From Paenibacillus hemerocallicola (GTDB taxonomy: Bacteria; Bacillota; Bacilli; Paenibacillales; NBRC-103111): DNA of 46,282 bases. Shown here piece after piece: positions 11,627 through 18,995 of this stretch (position 1 is its first letter; every line of letters starts with the position of its first letter). A program made the translations under genes and the position numbers. The notes under the pieces were generated by a model, which did no database searches, was not told where the DNA came from, and was given only the letters and a program-made list of their open reading frames with translations. The DNA lies in contig NZ_VDCQ01000073.1 in assembly GCF_006265175.1 (NCBI RefSeq), positions 1-46,282 of the forward strand, read 5' to 3'.

Positions 11627-12859
11627 TTATCCGTGCTGGAGTCCAAGCGCGATCAGCATCGTGCGGAATTTCGCGGAAGTTTCCGCAAGCTCGGCCTCCG
11701 CACTCGATTCGGCGACAACTCCCGCTCCCGCAAACAATCTCAGAGAGCGGCCTTCCACCTCGGCGCACCGGATCGTAACGATCCATTCCCCGTCGCCGTT
11801 CGCATCGCACCACCCGACCATTCCCGTGTAAAAGCCGCGATCGAACGGTTCGATGTCATTGATGACCGCTCGGGCCATATGTGTCGGAGAGCCGCAAACC
11901 GCCGGGGTCGGATGAAGCGCGGCCGCCAGCTCCATCGAAGATATCGACGGATCGGCGAGCTCGCCGCTGACCAAGCTCGACAAATGCCACATTGTGGCCG
12001 TATGCACGAGCGACGGTTCCGGCGGAACGTCCAGCTTGACGCAGTAAGGTCGAAGCGCGGCTGCGACGGCATCCACGACAAGTGCATGTTCATGACGATC
12101 TTTGGCCGATCGAAGCAAATTGGCCGAACGTTGCCGATCTTCGACGGGATCGGCACTGCGCGGGCTAGAACCCGCCAGCGGATTCGACGAAATGTGCAGT
12201 CCTTTCCGCGAAACGAGCAGCTCCGGACTCGCCCCGATCATCGTTTTGCCGATGCGAGGCCGGGATACCGCATTCGGACCGCTCCCGTAATAAGGTCCGT
12301 CATTCGTATCGACGGCGAACGTATAGCCGTGAACGTTATGCCGGGCAAGACTGCGAAGCAGCTGATGGACATCGACCGAACTCGCCGAGGTTAGGTGAAG
12401 CGTTCTCGACAGAACCACTTTGTCCAATTCGCCCGCCTTCATTCGCGCTATTCCCCGCTCCACCCCTCTCGCGTATTGTTCCGGCTCCGGAACCGGCCGG
12501 ATCACATAATCAGGGGATGTTGGAGCCCCAGCCGAAGCTTCGGGCGAATCGAACCGTTGGGGACTCCCCCATCGGATCGTATTTGGAACAATGAGGTGCG
12601 CCGGCTTGGCACGATCAAAAGGTATTGCGCCGACAACAACGGGTGTTCCGGACGCGGCGCGTCTTGCGTCGCCCATCAGATCGGCGATTCGCCCGGGCAA
12701 TCGGCTCAGCTCGTCAGGTCCGCCCTGACTCGGTACAACGGCGTACGTGCCTTCAGCAAGCAGTGTCCGTTGCGGCGAAGACAGGAAGAAAGACGTACCG
12801 GCGCGGTAATCGTCAAGGAGCTGCGCGGCTGGCGTCGCAGGGATAACATCGTAGTGCAT
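11627..12859 (-). CDS. dhbC: Isochorismate synthase
   Basis: 410-residue chorismate-binding enzyme that converts chorismate to isochorismate, the first committed step to 2,3-dihydroxybenzoate. The C-terminal half has the family signatures: KVVLSRTL near 150, GASPELLVSRKG, SNPLAGSSPRSAD, LHPTPAVCGSP and the GWCDANGDGEW segment before the final catalytic region. These match EntC/DhbC rather than anthranilate synthase component I. Start ATG follows AAGGAGTGAGGAG. The gene is 24 bp after dhbA and 29 bp before dhbE, all minus strand. Menaquinone MenF is the closest relative, but the operon context assigns it to siderophore synthesis. Confidence 0.96.
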   Translation of the reverse strand: MHYDVIPATPAAQLLDDYRAGTSFFLSSPQRTLLAEGTYAVVPSQGGPDELSRLPGRIADLMGDARRAASGTPVVVGAIPFDRAKPAHLIVPNTIRWGSPQRFDSPEASAGAPTSPDYVIRPVPEPEQYARGVERGIARMKAGELDKVVLSRTLHLTSASSVDVHQLLRSLARHNVHGYTFAVDTNDGPYYGSGPNAVSRPRIGKTMIGASPELLVSRKGLHISSNPLAGSSPRSADPVEDRQRSANLLRSAKDRHEHALVVDAVAAALRPYCVKLDVPPEPSLVHTATMWHLSSLVSGELADPSISSMELAAALHPTPAVCGSPTHMARAVINDIEPFDRGFYTGMVGWCDANGDGEWIVTIRCAEVEGRSLRLFAGAGVVAESSAEAELAETSAKFRTMLIALGLQHG

Positions 12860-12883
12860 AATCTCCTCACTCCTTCGTATAGG

Positions 12884-13669
12884 TCATATTCCCAAAGTAG
12901 CTCCCCCGTCGACGCATAAATCGTGCATCGTAATATGGCTGGCCAGATCGGAAGCCAGGAAAATAACCGCTTCCGCGATGTCTGACGCCGCAGCGAGCTT
13001 ACCGAGCGGAATGCCGAGCCGATATGAATCCGTATGACCGGCAATGATTGCCTCGGCGCCCTGCTCGTCCTTCCATAACGACCTCTGCATCTCGGTATCC
13101 GTCGAGCCCGGGGACACGATGTTGCAGCGGATACGGTAACGGGCAAGCTCCAATCCCATGCATTTGGTAAACATCGTCACAGCCGCTTTCGAGGCGGCAT
13201 AAGCGGACATCTGCATTCGCGGTACGCCCGCCGCATTGGAGCCGACCGTTACGATCGATCCCTTCATTCGCGGCATCATGTGATTCATTACGGATCGGGA
13301 TAGTCGGAATACGCCGGTGCAATTCACTTCGAACGTCGACGACCAATCCTCGTCGCTCAGCGAGGCTATCGGCCCCGTTCGCAATATGCCGGCTGCATGA
13401 ACGAGAATTTCGATCGGTCCTATCTCCTTCTCGATCCGTTCCACAATCTCTTCGACGGAACTGCCGTCCCGCACATCCAGCCGGAACGCTGCGGCACGGC
13501 CACCCTCCGCGAGAATGTCGTTTACGACTGCGTCCAGTCGTTCGGCATTGCTGTCCACGGCAGCCACATGAGCGCCATATTGCGCCATAGCGCGGGCGAT
13601 CGCTTCCCCGATGCCTTGGGCGGCCCCCGTCACCAACGCGACTTTGCCCTTAATTCCCAGATGATTCAT
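12884..13669 (-). CDS. dhbA: 2,3-dihydro-2,3-dihydroxybenzoate dehydrogenase
   Basis: 261-residue classical short-chain dehydrogenase, the same length as B. subtilis DhbA. The NAD-binding motif is [12 protein letters not shown] (14-25), with an acidic Asp39 at the end of strand 2 that favours NAD over NADP. The catalytic set is Ser144, Tyr157 and Lys161 (SAYAASK). The HAAGILR segment matches the family NAG motif. It oxidises the dihydrodiol made by DhbB to 2,3-dihydroxybenzoate, completing the aryl branch. The ATG follows GGGAGG at seven bases. It lies 21 bp downstream of the esterase gene. Confidence 0.95.
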   Translation of the reverse strand: MNHLGIKGKVALVTGAAQGIGEAIARAMAQYGAHVAAVDSNAERLDAVVNDILAEGGRAAAFRLDVRDGSSVEEIVERIEKEIGPIEILVHAAGILRTGPIASLSDEDWSSTFEVNCTGVFRLSRSVMNHMMPRMKGSIVTVGSNAAGVPRMQMSAYAASKAAVTMFTKCMGLELARYRIRCNIVSPGSTDTEMQRSLWKDEQGAEAIIAGHTDSYRLGIPLGKLAAASDIAEAVIFLASDLASHITMHDLCVDGGATLGI

Positions 13670-13690
13670 CTCTTCGCCTCCCGCGAACTG

Positions 13691-14548
13691 TTACATCGAC
13701 AACGCAAACCTCGCGGCCCGGCTGACCAATGCCGGCAATACCGATACGTGTCCCTCTCCTTCGAATGATTTGAATTGAAGCCTTAGCCCCCGGTCGGCAA
13801 GCCCGGACAGCCGCTCCGCAAGCTCCTTGGCGTTATCGTATATTCCGCTTTTATGGCTTTTCTCCAATTCCCCTATCGCGACCATAAGCCCGATTTTCCC
13901 GAAGTCCACATCGGACCGTGCGGTGAAATTCCGTTCGGCTTCCAGCAAATTCCGCTTGTTCCAATGAATCGACGGACTGCCGGCAATGTACGATTGGAAT
14001 AACCCGGGTTGCGTGAAGAGCACTTGCAATACAAACAGTCCGCCTAAGGAATGGCCAAATATCGTCTGCCTGCCGCGGTCGATCGTATATTCCCTTTCGA
14101 TTTCGGGCTTTACCGTTTCTTCGATGAAAGCGAGAAACGATTCCGCCCCGCCTTGCTCCGGCCACGCGGCCCCGTTCGGTCTCGCGGGCGCCTCTGTGAC
14201 CGCCGAAGGCATCGTAAAATCGTAATAGCGGGCAGAGGCGAACGGAGCTTCCGTCAGATAGCCGATGCCGACGATAACGGCCGGCACGACTCCCGTTTTC
14301 TCGGGTCTGCCGCCTTGTACCCGCACCGTTTCCTCCATTGTTCCGAATACGGAGTTGGCATCGAGCAAATAAATGACCGGATACCCCGATGGCGGCGGTT
14401 CCGCAGCCGGCTTGGCCACCATGATCCGATATTCGCGTTTGCCATCCCGCGAGCACATGATCTTCTCTACCGTCCGGGGAATCATCACCCCCCGGCGTTC
14501 CTCGCTCCGGTTCAAGACTGCGGCTCGTTCATTCCGAATGAGATCCAC
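13691..14548 (-). CDS. besA: Siderophore trilactone esterase (BesA/IroE-like)
   Basis: 285-residue alpha/beta hydrolase of the esterase-D/Fes-like group. The nucleophile elbow is GHSLGG with Ser167 and the likely catalytic His267 sits in EGEGHVSV; an acidic residue near 227-229 (GELEK) is the likely third member. BesA in B. subtilis cleaves the ester bonds of ferric bacillibactin so that iron can be released. The start is GTG at 14548, set by AGGAGGAA eight bases upstream. There is no signal peptide, so the enzyme should be cytoplasmic. It is the first gene of the Fur-controlled operon, so hydrolysis is induced together with synthesis. Siderophore specificity is inferred from the neighbours. 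Confidence 0.92.
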   Translation of the reverse strand: MDLIRNERAAVLNRSEERRGVMIPRTVEKIMCSRDGKREYRIMVAKPAAEPPPSGYPVIYLLDANSVFGTMEETVRVQGGRPEKTGVVPAVIVGIGYLTEAPFASARYYDFTMPSAVTEAPARPNGAAWPEQGGAESFLAFIEETVKPEIEREYTIDRGRQTIFGHSLGGLFVLQVLFTQPGLFQSYIAGSPSIHWNKRNLLEAERNFTARSDVDFGKIGLMVAIGELEKSHKSGIYDNAKELAERLSGLADRGLRLQFKSFEGEGHVSVLPALVSRAARFALSM

Positions 14549-14591
14549 TGCTGCGCTTCCTCCTCATGTAAACGTCTATGCGACATTTAAT

Positions 14592-14618
14592 TGATAATGA
14601 TTATCAGTATTGATTATA
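14592..14618 (-). promoter_or_regulatory. Fur box and -10 element of the besA-dhb operon
   Basis: TGATAATGATTATCA at 14592-14606 is a perfect 7-1-7 Fur/Per-family inverted repeat. Immediately upstream in the minus direction is TATAAT (14613-14618). Its -35 region is weak. The box therefore covers the expected transcription start, where Fur-Fe(II) would block initiation. The besA GTG start follows about 45 bases downstream. Fur rather than Zur or PerR is inferred from the genes controlled. Confidence 0.9.
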
Positions 14619-14696
14619 AGTCACGCTATCCATCCCGACCATGGACGATATCCTGAAATCCATTTTGACAATATCCAGAAACGTACGGATGCAAGC

Positions 14697-14731
14697 AAAA
14701 AAACCTCCCTTACCATAATCGGTAGGGAGGC
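14697..14731 (-). terminator. Intrinsic terminator of the first AraC-type regulator gene
   Basis: On the minus strand an inverted repeat CCTCCCTACC / GGTAAGGGAGG with a 6-base loop and one bulged base is followed by seven T (plus-strand A-run 14697-14703). It starts about 25 bases after the regulator stop codon and insulates it from the downstream besA-dhb promoter. Confidence 0.88.
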
Positions 14732-14755
14732 TCTAACCTTTACTGCCAATCCGAA

Positions 14756-16375
14756 TCAATAAGCATAGACGGCTTGTCGTTCCCCGTCCAGCAGCTTTAA
14801 CAAGTCATCAACCATGCGTTCGCAGGCGTGTGCCGAATATTCCCGCCATGGGTCGGAGGAGATTACATAGACATGATTTCTGCGGACCGCTTTCAGGTCC
14901 CGCCACGCAGGTGAGGCCTGCAGCCATCGCCAATGGTTCAACGATTCCGACTCCTGGCATACGTTGAGCAAAATCCGGTCGGCGTCGAATTCGGCGAATT
15001 GCTCCAATGCAACCGCTTGATTGTACACGGACGGGTTGTACCCTTTCGGACGGTTCAGCTTCAAATCCTCATATAACACGTCTCTCATGCCCCGGGTAGG
15101 GCAGACGTAATAGCTTTGCTTGTAAATGCTCAAGACCAGAACAGTATCGTTCCTCCATTCGCGTTCAATTCGTTCCCGGGCAAACTTTGTGTTCCGGTCG
15201 TAGTAACGAAGCCAGGAATCCGCTTCCAGCGGGACTCCGACGATTTGCGCCGTCAGCCTCAATTGCTCCCTCCAATCGTTGTTCTCCCCTTGAATATAAA
15301 ATACGGGGAATTGTTCCTCCAGCCTCTTCTTCTCGTCCGGATGCAAAATATCGCCGCATATGACCATGTCCGGTTGAGCCTGGGCAAGCGCTTCGATATT
15401 CGATTCCCAATCGCGGTTGAACCGGTAGGCGCTCAGATGCAGCGGAATATCCGACCGATACGCTTTATAATAGTAGGCCGTCCATTTCGGGTGGAGCGGC
15501 GCCGCGTACGGTATCATTTTGAGCGCCAGCAAATGGCCCAATACGGGCGACGTATAGGCCGCGATTTTCCGTTTACGGTTTTTCATATAGACGGTTGGCG
15601 AAACCCCGACCTCTTTCTTGAACTTTCGGCTGAAATAAAACTCGTCGTGATAGCCGACCTGATGGGCGACATCCCGCAATCGGGCGTCCGATCGGAACAT
15701 GAACTGCTTGGCACGTTCGACTCTCACTTCCGTTACATAATCGATGGCGCTTATACCGTATGTCTTCTTGAACAAATCGACATAGTACTTCGGGCTGATT
15801 CCCGCCATGCGGGCCAATTGCTCGATCGTCAAGCTCTCGTTATAGCACGTATCGATATAAGCCTTCGTCCGGTCCAGCGCGGATCGGGAATCTGCGTCGG
15901 GCAACGGTCTGATGTGCTTCATCAACCAATACAGCAGCTCCTGGAATGCGGACTGTCCGCGAAATCGTTCCAAGGCGTGCTCGCTGCGTGAATAGCCATA
16001 CATCGCTTCGCAGAGTCCTGACGTATGCGTTTCCGCATATATCGGGATTTCGCCGTTCAGCGGGAACGCTTCGATCGGCTCGTCGTCCCTGTAAACGTCA
16101 AACTTGATTATGTACAATTCCAATTCTGCAGCCGCTTCCGGCGATACGCCCATCGTTTGCCCCGGCAACGCGATGAATACGGCCTCTTGCCTCAACCGGC
16201 TCTCGCGAATATCCGCTGTCAATAGGCCTGCCCCGGATTTTACGACGATCAGGGCATGCGATTCGATGAGCTGCTGCTCCATCTTGCCGTCCCGAAGCAT
16301 GTCGACGCTTCGAAGCTTAAACCAAAGGTCGTCCAAAAAAGCGGGCACAGGTTTATCCTGAAGCGTTTGGGACAA
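14756..16375 (-). CDS. btr: AraC-family activator fused to a siderophore-binding-protein domain (Btr/YbbB-like)
   Basis: 539 residues from a TTG start. Order: N-terminal sensor segment (about 1-150), two AraC-type helix-turn-helix motifs (about 171-265, ending FYFSRKFKKEVGVSPTVYM), then a C-terminal periplasmic-binding-protein-like domain (about 275-539) of the ferric-siderophore type acting inside the cell. B. subtilis Btr has this layout and activates the ferri-bacillibactin importer when it binds bacillibactin. The frame stays open to an ATG at 16417, but that ATG lies at the edge of the Fur box. GAGGTG five bases upstream of TTG 16375 marks the real start. Its terminator and own Fur box make it a single-gene unit. 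Confidence 0.9.
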   Translation of the reverse strand: MSQTLQDKPVPAFLDDLWFKLRSVDMLRDGKMEQQLIESHALIVVKSGAGLLTADIRESRLRQEAVFIALPGQTMGVSPEAAAELELYIIKFDVYRDDEPIEAFPLNGEIPIYAETHTSGLCEAMYGYSRSEHALERFRGQSAFQELLYWLMKHIRPLPDADSRSALDRTKAYIDTCYNESLTIEQLARMAGISPKYYVDLFKKTYGISAIDYVTEVRVERAKQFMFRSDARLRDVAHQVGYHDEFYFSRKFKKEVGVSPTVYMKNRKRKIAAYTSPVLGHLLALKMIPYAAPLHPKWTAYYYKAYRSDIPLHLSAYRFNRDWESNIEALAQAQPDMVICGDILHPDEKKRLEEQFPVFYIQGENNDWREQLRLTAQIVGVPLEADSWLRYYDRNTKFARERIEREWRNDTVLVLSIYKQSYYVCPTRGMRDVLYEDLKLNRPKGYNPSVYNQAVALEQFAEFDADRILLNVCQESESLNHWRWLQASPAWRDLKAVRRNHVYVISSDPWREYSAHACERMVDDLLKLLDGERQAVYAY

Positions 16376-16401
16376 AGTAAACACCTCGCTTTTTATGAAA
16401 A

Positions 16402-16418
16402 TGATAATCATTATCATA
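16402..16418 (-). promoter_or_regulatory. Fur box over the -10 of the btr-like gene
   Basis: TGATAATCATTATCA (16402-16416) is a perfect 7-1-7 Fur inverted repeat; the surrounding 19-mer at 16397-16415 matches the classic Fur consensus at 18 of 19 positions. It overlaps a minus-strand -10 candidate TATGAT (16413-16418). TTCGCG (16436-16441) lies 17 bases upstream as a weak -35. Repression by Fur is the natural reading. Confidence 0.9.
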
Positions 16419-16518
16419 TCAAAGTTAGCACATTGCGCGAACGACGGTCAAGCGGAAACCGTCATTTCGCGAAATAAGCCAACCCGGGTGAAGGTCAGCT
16501 TGATGACGAACTATTCGA

Positions 16519-16998
16519 CTAGGCTTCATGATCGGGTTTCTTCGGGTTTTCCAGCTCCATCAGCTCGAACAGCTCGCGATAAAGCTGGAGCAGCTCGGCT
16601 TCCTTCTCCAGAATGAACCTGGACAGCCCTTCGATCTTTAACCCGGTCATTTCGTCCGTTTCCCGATTGCCGGCGATACGCTTGTCTCCGAACGCCAGCC
16701 TCGGCGAAGGGCGGCAGCCGAACGATTCGATTACCCATTCGTCCGCCTCTTGCCGTCCGTACCGGCTGTACTTTTCCATATAGCTTTCGAAAATGGCGTT
16801 TACGATTTGACGGCGTTCCCAGCTGAGTATCCCCATAGCGTCCTTGGCCCGCGAAGCGGCGATCATGATCTGGAAATCGTTCAGCCTTCCGCGGATCGCC
16901 TCCACCCGGTCCATTTCCTCGGCGAAAATGGGATAAATGTTCTGAAACAGCTCTGCTTCCCGAATCATGTCTTCTTCCGTTATGATACGCTGGTTCAC
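16519..16998 (-). CDS. Hypothetical protein, charged and helical
   Basis: 159 residues, GTG start preceded by GGAGGAAAGGAAG. I do not recognise the family. The protein is rich in Glu, Arg and Ile, with no membrane segment or signal peptide. The C-terminal third (about 125-155) has the leucine/glutamate pattern of a short coiled coil. A single Cys lies in a central ESFGCRPSPRLAFGDKR stretch. It sits between the btr-like gene and a possible small RNA, with no close operon partner. The clear ribosome binding site and coherent composition support a real gene. A role in iron metabolism would be guesswork. Confidence 0.6.
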   Translation of the reverse strand: MNQRIITEEDMIREAELFQNIYPIFAEEMDRVEAIRGRLNDFQIMIAASRAKDAMGILSWERRQIVNAIFESYMEKYSRYGRQEADEWVIESFGCRPSPRLAFGDKRIAGNRETDEMTGLKIEGLSRFILEKEAELLQLYRELFELMELENPKKPDHEA

Positions 16999-17129
16999 TA
17001 TAATTCTTCCTTTCCTCCGGTTGTAGGAGCCTTCTCCTGCGGGAATCGGATACTCCGCATCTTATAGATTTCGTACTTGCCCCCTTATTTGTGTTCTTAT
17101 CCGCGAACAACTCCTCTCCGGCAAACGCC

Positions 17130-17164
17130 AAAAAGCACATCCCCGTCCGTAGACGGGCTGTGCT
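17130..17164 (-). terminator. Intrinsic terminator, minus strand, with no annotated gene upstream
   Basis: On the minus strand the stem is AGCACA / TGTGCT outside CCCGTC / GACGGG with a 4-base loop, followed by TTTTT (plus-strand A-run 17130-17134). The nearest gene to the right (17342-17632) runs the other way, so the transcript ending here must start in the intergenic region or be antisense. Confidence 0.75.
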
Positions 17165-17268
17165 CTCCGACTGATACGTTTAAATGGCCAAGCCCCCGAA
17201 CGGTTGTCCGTCAGCGGGGAGCCGCTCTTATCGATATGATGAATCTAAGCCTAAATTCCAATTCAATG
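17130..17268 (-). ncRNA. Candidate small RNA of about 140 nt
   Basis: This stretch has no credible ORF but ends in a strong minus-strand terminator. It begins just downstream of a -10-like CATAGT (17274-17279) that directly follows GTGCTAACTTTG, a 12-mer also found directly upstream of the btr-like promoter -10. An internal imperfect hairpin pairs ACGG with CCGT around 17205 inside flanking C- and G-runs. No known riboswitch or RNA family was recognised. Assignment rests only on promoter-like and terminator signals. Confidence 0.3.
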
Positions 17269-17341
17269 CCGGTACTATGCAAAGTTAGCACTTTTACTAT
17301 TGTTCCCTGTTCATTAAACTGTTAGGAAGAGGTGACGATCT

Positions 17342-17632
17342 ATGGTTAGATCCGCAATGGCTTATCTCTCTCTTGCGCTTTTTATCGTTACGTCCGTGAC
17401 GCTCGTCTATAGTTTTCTGTTTCCATTCGAGGCCGGACACCCGCTGCAAGGGAGTTGGTTTTTCCTTATAATGATTACGAGCCCCATTGGTCTGCTGCTC
17501 GCCTTGACGGGGCTTCCCAAAGAACCCAAAAAAGCGCCGATGGTCGTAGTATGGGCTTCGATCGGCCACGGGCTGCTGATGTTATTTCTGGTGTTGTACA
17601 TGACTTTGGGATATTTGATATTCGGAGTTTGA
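17342..17632 (+). CDS. Small integral membrane protein, function unknown
   Basis: 96 residues, ATG preceded by AGGAAGAGGTG at good spacing. Three hydrophobic segments (about 6-27, 38-58 and 68-93) indicate a three-helix membrane protein with a short basic loop (KEPKKAP) between helices 2 and 3. I do not recognise the family. It is the only plus-strand gene between the two halves of the iron locus. Its last 51 bases overlap, tail to tail, the end of the minus-strand oxidoreductase gene. The strong ribosome binding site and ordered hydrophobicity argue that it is real. Confidence 0.65.
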   Translation: MVRSAMAYLSLALFIVTSVTLVYSFLFPFEAGHPLQGSWFFLIMITSPIGLLLALTGLPKEPKKAPMVVVWASIGHGLLMLFLVLYMTLGYLIFGV

Positions 17633-18625
17633 ACACGAATCAAGCTCGACCTTCTGCTCCGTTCCCGTAACGTGGGATCGGTATGCCGCTTCTACGACCG
17701 CCAAGACGGATTGCCCGTATTCGCCGGAAATCGGCAGCTCGCTCCCGTATTCCAATGCGTCCAGGAGAACCTTCCATTGTTCCGTGAACGGATCCGCCTT
17801 CTTGGCGACCGAGATCGGTTCGTAGCTGCCCCCCTTGCTCATCAGCAGCTCTGCACGCTGACGGATGCGCAGGCTGCCTTTCGTGAACAGAAGCTCCGTC
17901 TCGTTGGCCGGGGCTCCGGTATAACCGCATACGGAAAGATGAACCGGAACTCCACCCGTTGTTTCCATGAACAAGGATCCGCTGCCTTCCACGTCTCCTT
18001 GTTCCCCATAATGCGACAATATCGCTTTCACTTTGGCGATGCGGCTCCCCGTCAACCATTGAATCCGATCGATGGAATGACTCCCCAAATTAATGATGAC
18101 TCCGCCCCCCGATTTCTCTTTGTCGAGAAACCATCCCGGTCTGCTCTCTCTGAAATACCCGCCGTACCGCCGATCGTTAATCATGACCAGCTCGCCGAGC
18201 TCGCCGGACGATAATATCTCTTTCGCCGCGACGTGCTCCGCAAAAAACTGCTGCATATGTCCGACGGCAAGCAATACGCCGTTCCGTTTGGCGGCTTCGT
18301 TAATCTCCTTGCATTCTTGGACATTCAACGCCATCGGCTTCTCCAGCAATACGTGGCAGCCTTGCTCGGCGCACCAGATTGCCGTAGATTTATGCAAATA
18401 ATGCGGCAAATTGATAATGACGATATCCGGCTTTTCATTTAGCACCATTTCGCGATAATCCGTATACGCTTTAGCTCCAAACTCGGCCGCCAAATCCTCC
18501 GCTCTCGATTCCATAAGATCGACGATCGCCGTTAAGCGGCTTCGTTCCGATTGTCGTATCGCTTCCAAATGAACATTTACAATTTGACCTGCGCCGATCA
18601 CGGCGACCGAATACGATTTCCCCAT
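17582..18625 (-). CDS. Gfo/Idh/MocA-family NAD(P)-dependent oxidoreductase
   Basis: 347 residues. The N-terminal Rossmann fold has VIGAGQIVNVHLEAI (about 7-21), and the family signature EKPMALNVQE near residue 95 supplies the conserved lysine. The C-terminal half is the mixed alpha/beta substrate domain, including GGGVIINLGSHSIDRIQW. Members oxidise or reduce sugar, inositol or amino-sugar hydroxyls; the substrate cannot be read here. A longer frame exists, but the start is set at the ATG preceded by AAAGGGAGAGAG at 18625. It has its own promoter about 220 bases upstream and sits alone inside the iron region. It may belong functionally with the sugar genes at 24761-33295. Confidence 0.85.
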   Translation of the reverse strand: MGKSYSVAVIGAGQIVNVHLEAIRQSERSRLTAIVDLMESRAEDLAAEFGAKAYTDYREMVLNEKPDIVIINLPHYLHKSTAIWCAEQGCHVLLEKPMALNVQECKEINEAAKRNGVLLAVGHMQQFFAEHVAAKEILSSGELGELVMINDRRYGGYFRESRPGWFLDKEKSGGGVIINLGSHSIDRIQWLTGSRIAKVKAILSHYGEQGDVEGSGSLFMETTGGVPVHLSVCGYTGAPANETELLFTKGSLRIRQRAELLMSKGGSYEPISVAKKADPFTEQWKVLLDALEYGSELPISGEYGQSVLAVVEAAYRSHVTGTEQKVELDSCSNSEYQISQSHVQHQK

Positions 18626-18995
18626 GTATGCTCTCTCCCTTTCACGATATGATGTCTCTCTCATCTCTTCCCCGATTCGGGTCGGCCTGCACCGGCCGGA
18701 GCCTCGGCAAGGCGTCGCAATATCGGTTCGCCGGTTCTTCCGGTTTTCTCAGCATTCTGATTCATTATAATACAAAAAATCATCAATATGATTCATTAAA
18801 TTGAATCGACGAGTAAAACTATCGACTTATTGATCGATATTTTATCTATATTATTATATACCATCAATTTTTCGCAGCTGTCAATGACGTTATATGAATC
18901 AGATTGTTATCCTAATTAATATATAAAAATCAGAACTCTTGAAAAATTTCGTCAGCCCTCCAAAAAAACAACCGAAGTTTTTCGTCAACTGCCGG
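18626..18995 (-). promoter_or_regulatory. AT-rich promoter region of the Gfo/Idh/MocA gene with repeated TGATTCA sites
   Basis: This 370-base gap holds a minus-strand promoter: TTGACA (plus coordinates 18879-18884), 18-base spacer, TATATA (18855-18860), giving a leader of about 220 nt. Copies of TGATTCA occur at 18758 and 18789, and TGAATCA on the opposite strand near 18895, with a further inverted GATTCA at 18802-18807. GATTCA-N6-TGAATC at 18790-18807 forms an inverted repeat. These look like binding sites for a regulator that cannot be named. No coding sequence was seen. Confidence 0.6.
18962..18991 (-). terminator. Probable terminator of the uptake operon
   Basis: Four bases after the nitroreductase stop codon, CAGTTGA pairs with TCGGTTG on the minus-strand RNA (partly G-U pairs), followed by seven T (plus A-run 18962-18968). 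The stem is weak, the T-tract is good. Confidence 0.45.

Noticed and set aside
14661-14675. Plus-strand TTGACA near the btr-like terminator
   Set aside because: No matching -10 or plus-strand gene follows; treated as chance.
16526-17140. 204-codon frame overlapping the hypothetical gene at 16519-16998
   Set aside because: Out-of-frame shadow without a suitable ribosome binding site; the 159-codon frame has a strong one and a coherent composition.
17165-17260. Riboswitch in the leader of the small membrane protein gene
   Set aside because: I compared the GC-rich segment with ZTP, glycine, c-di-AMP and folate riboswitch consensus patterns from memory and found no convincing match.
17077-17325. 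82-codon plus-strand frame before the small membrane protein gene
   Set aside because: No ribosome binding site and low-complexity Pro/Ser/Thr content; it crosses the minus-strand terminator hairpin.
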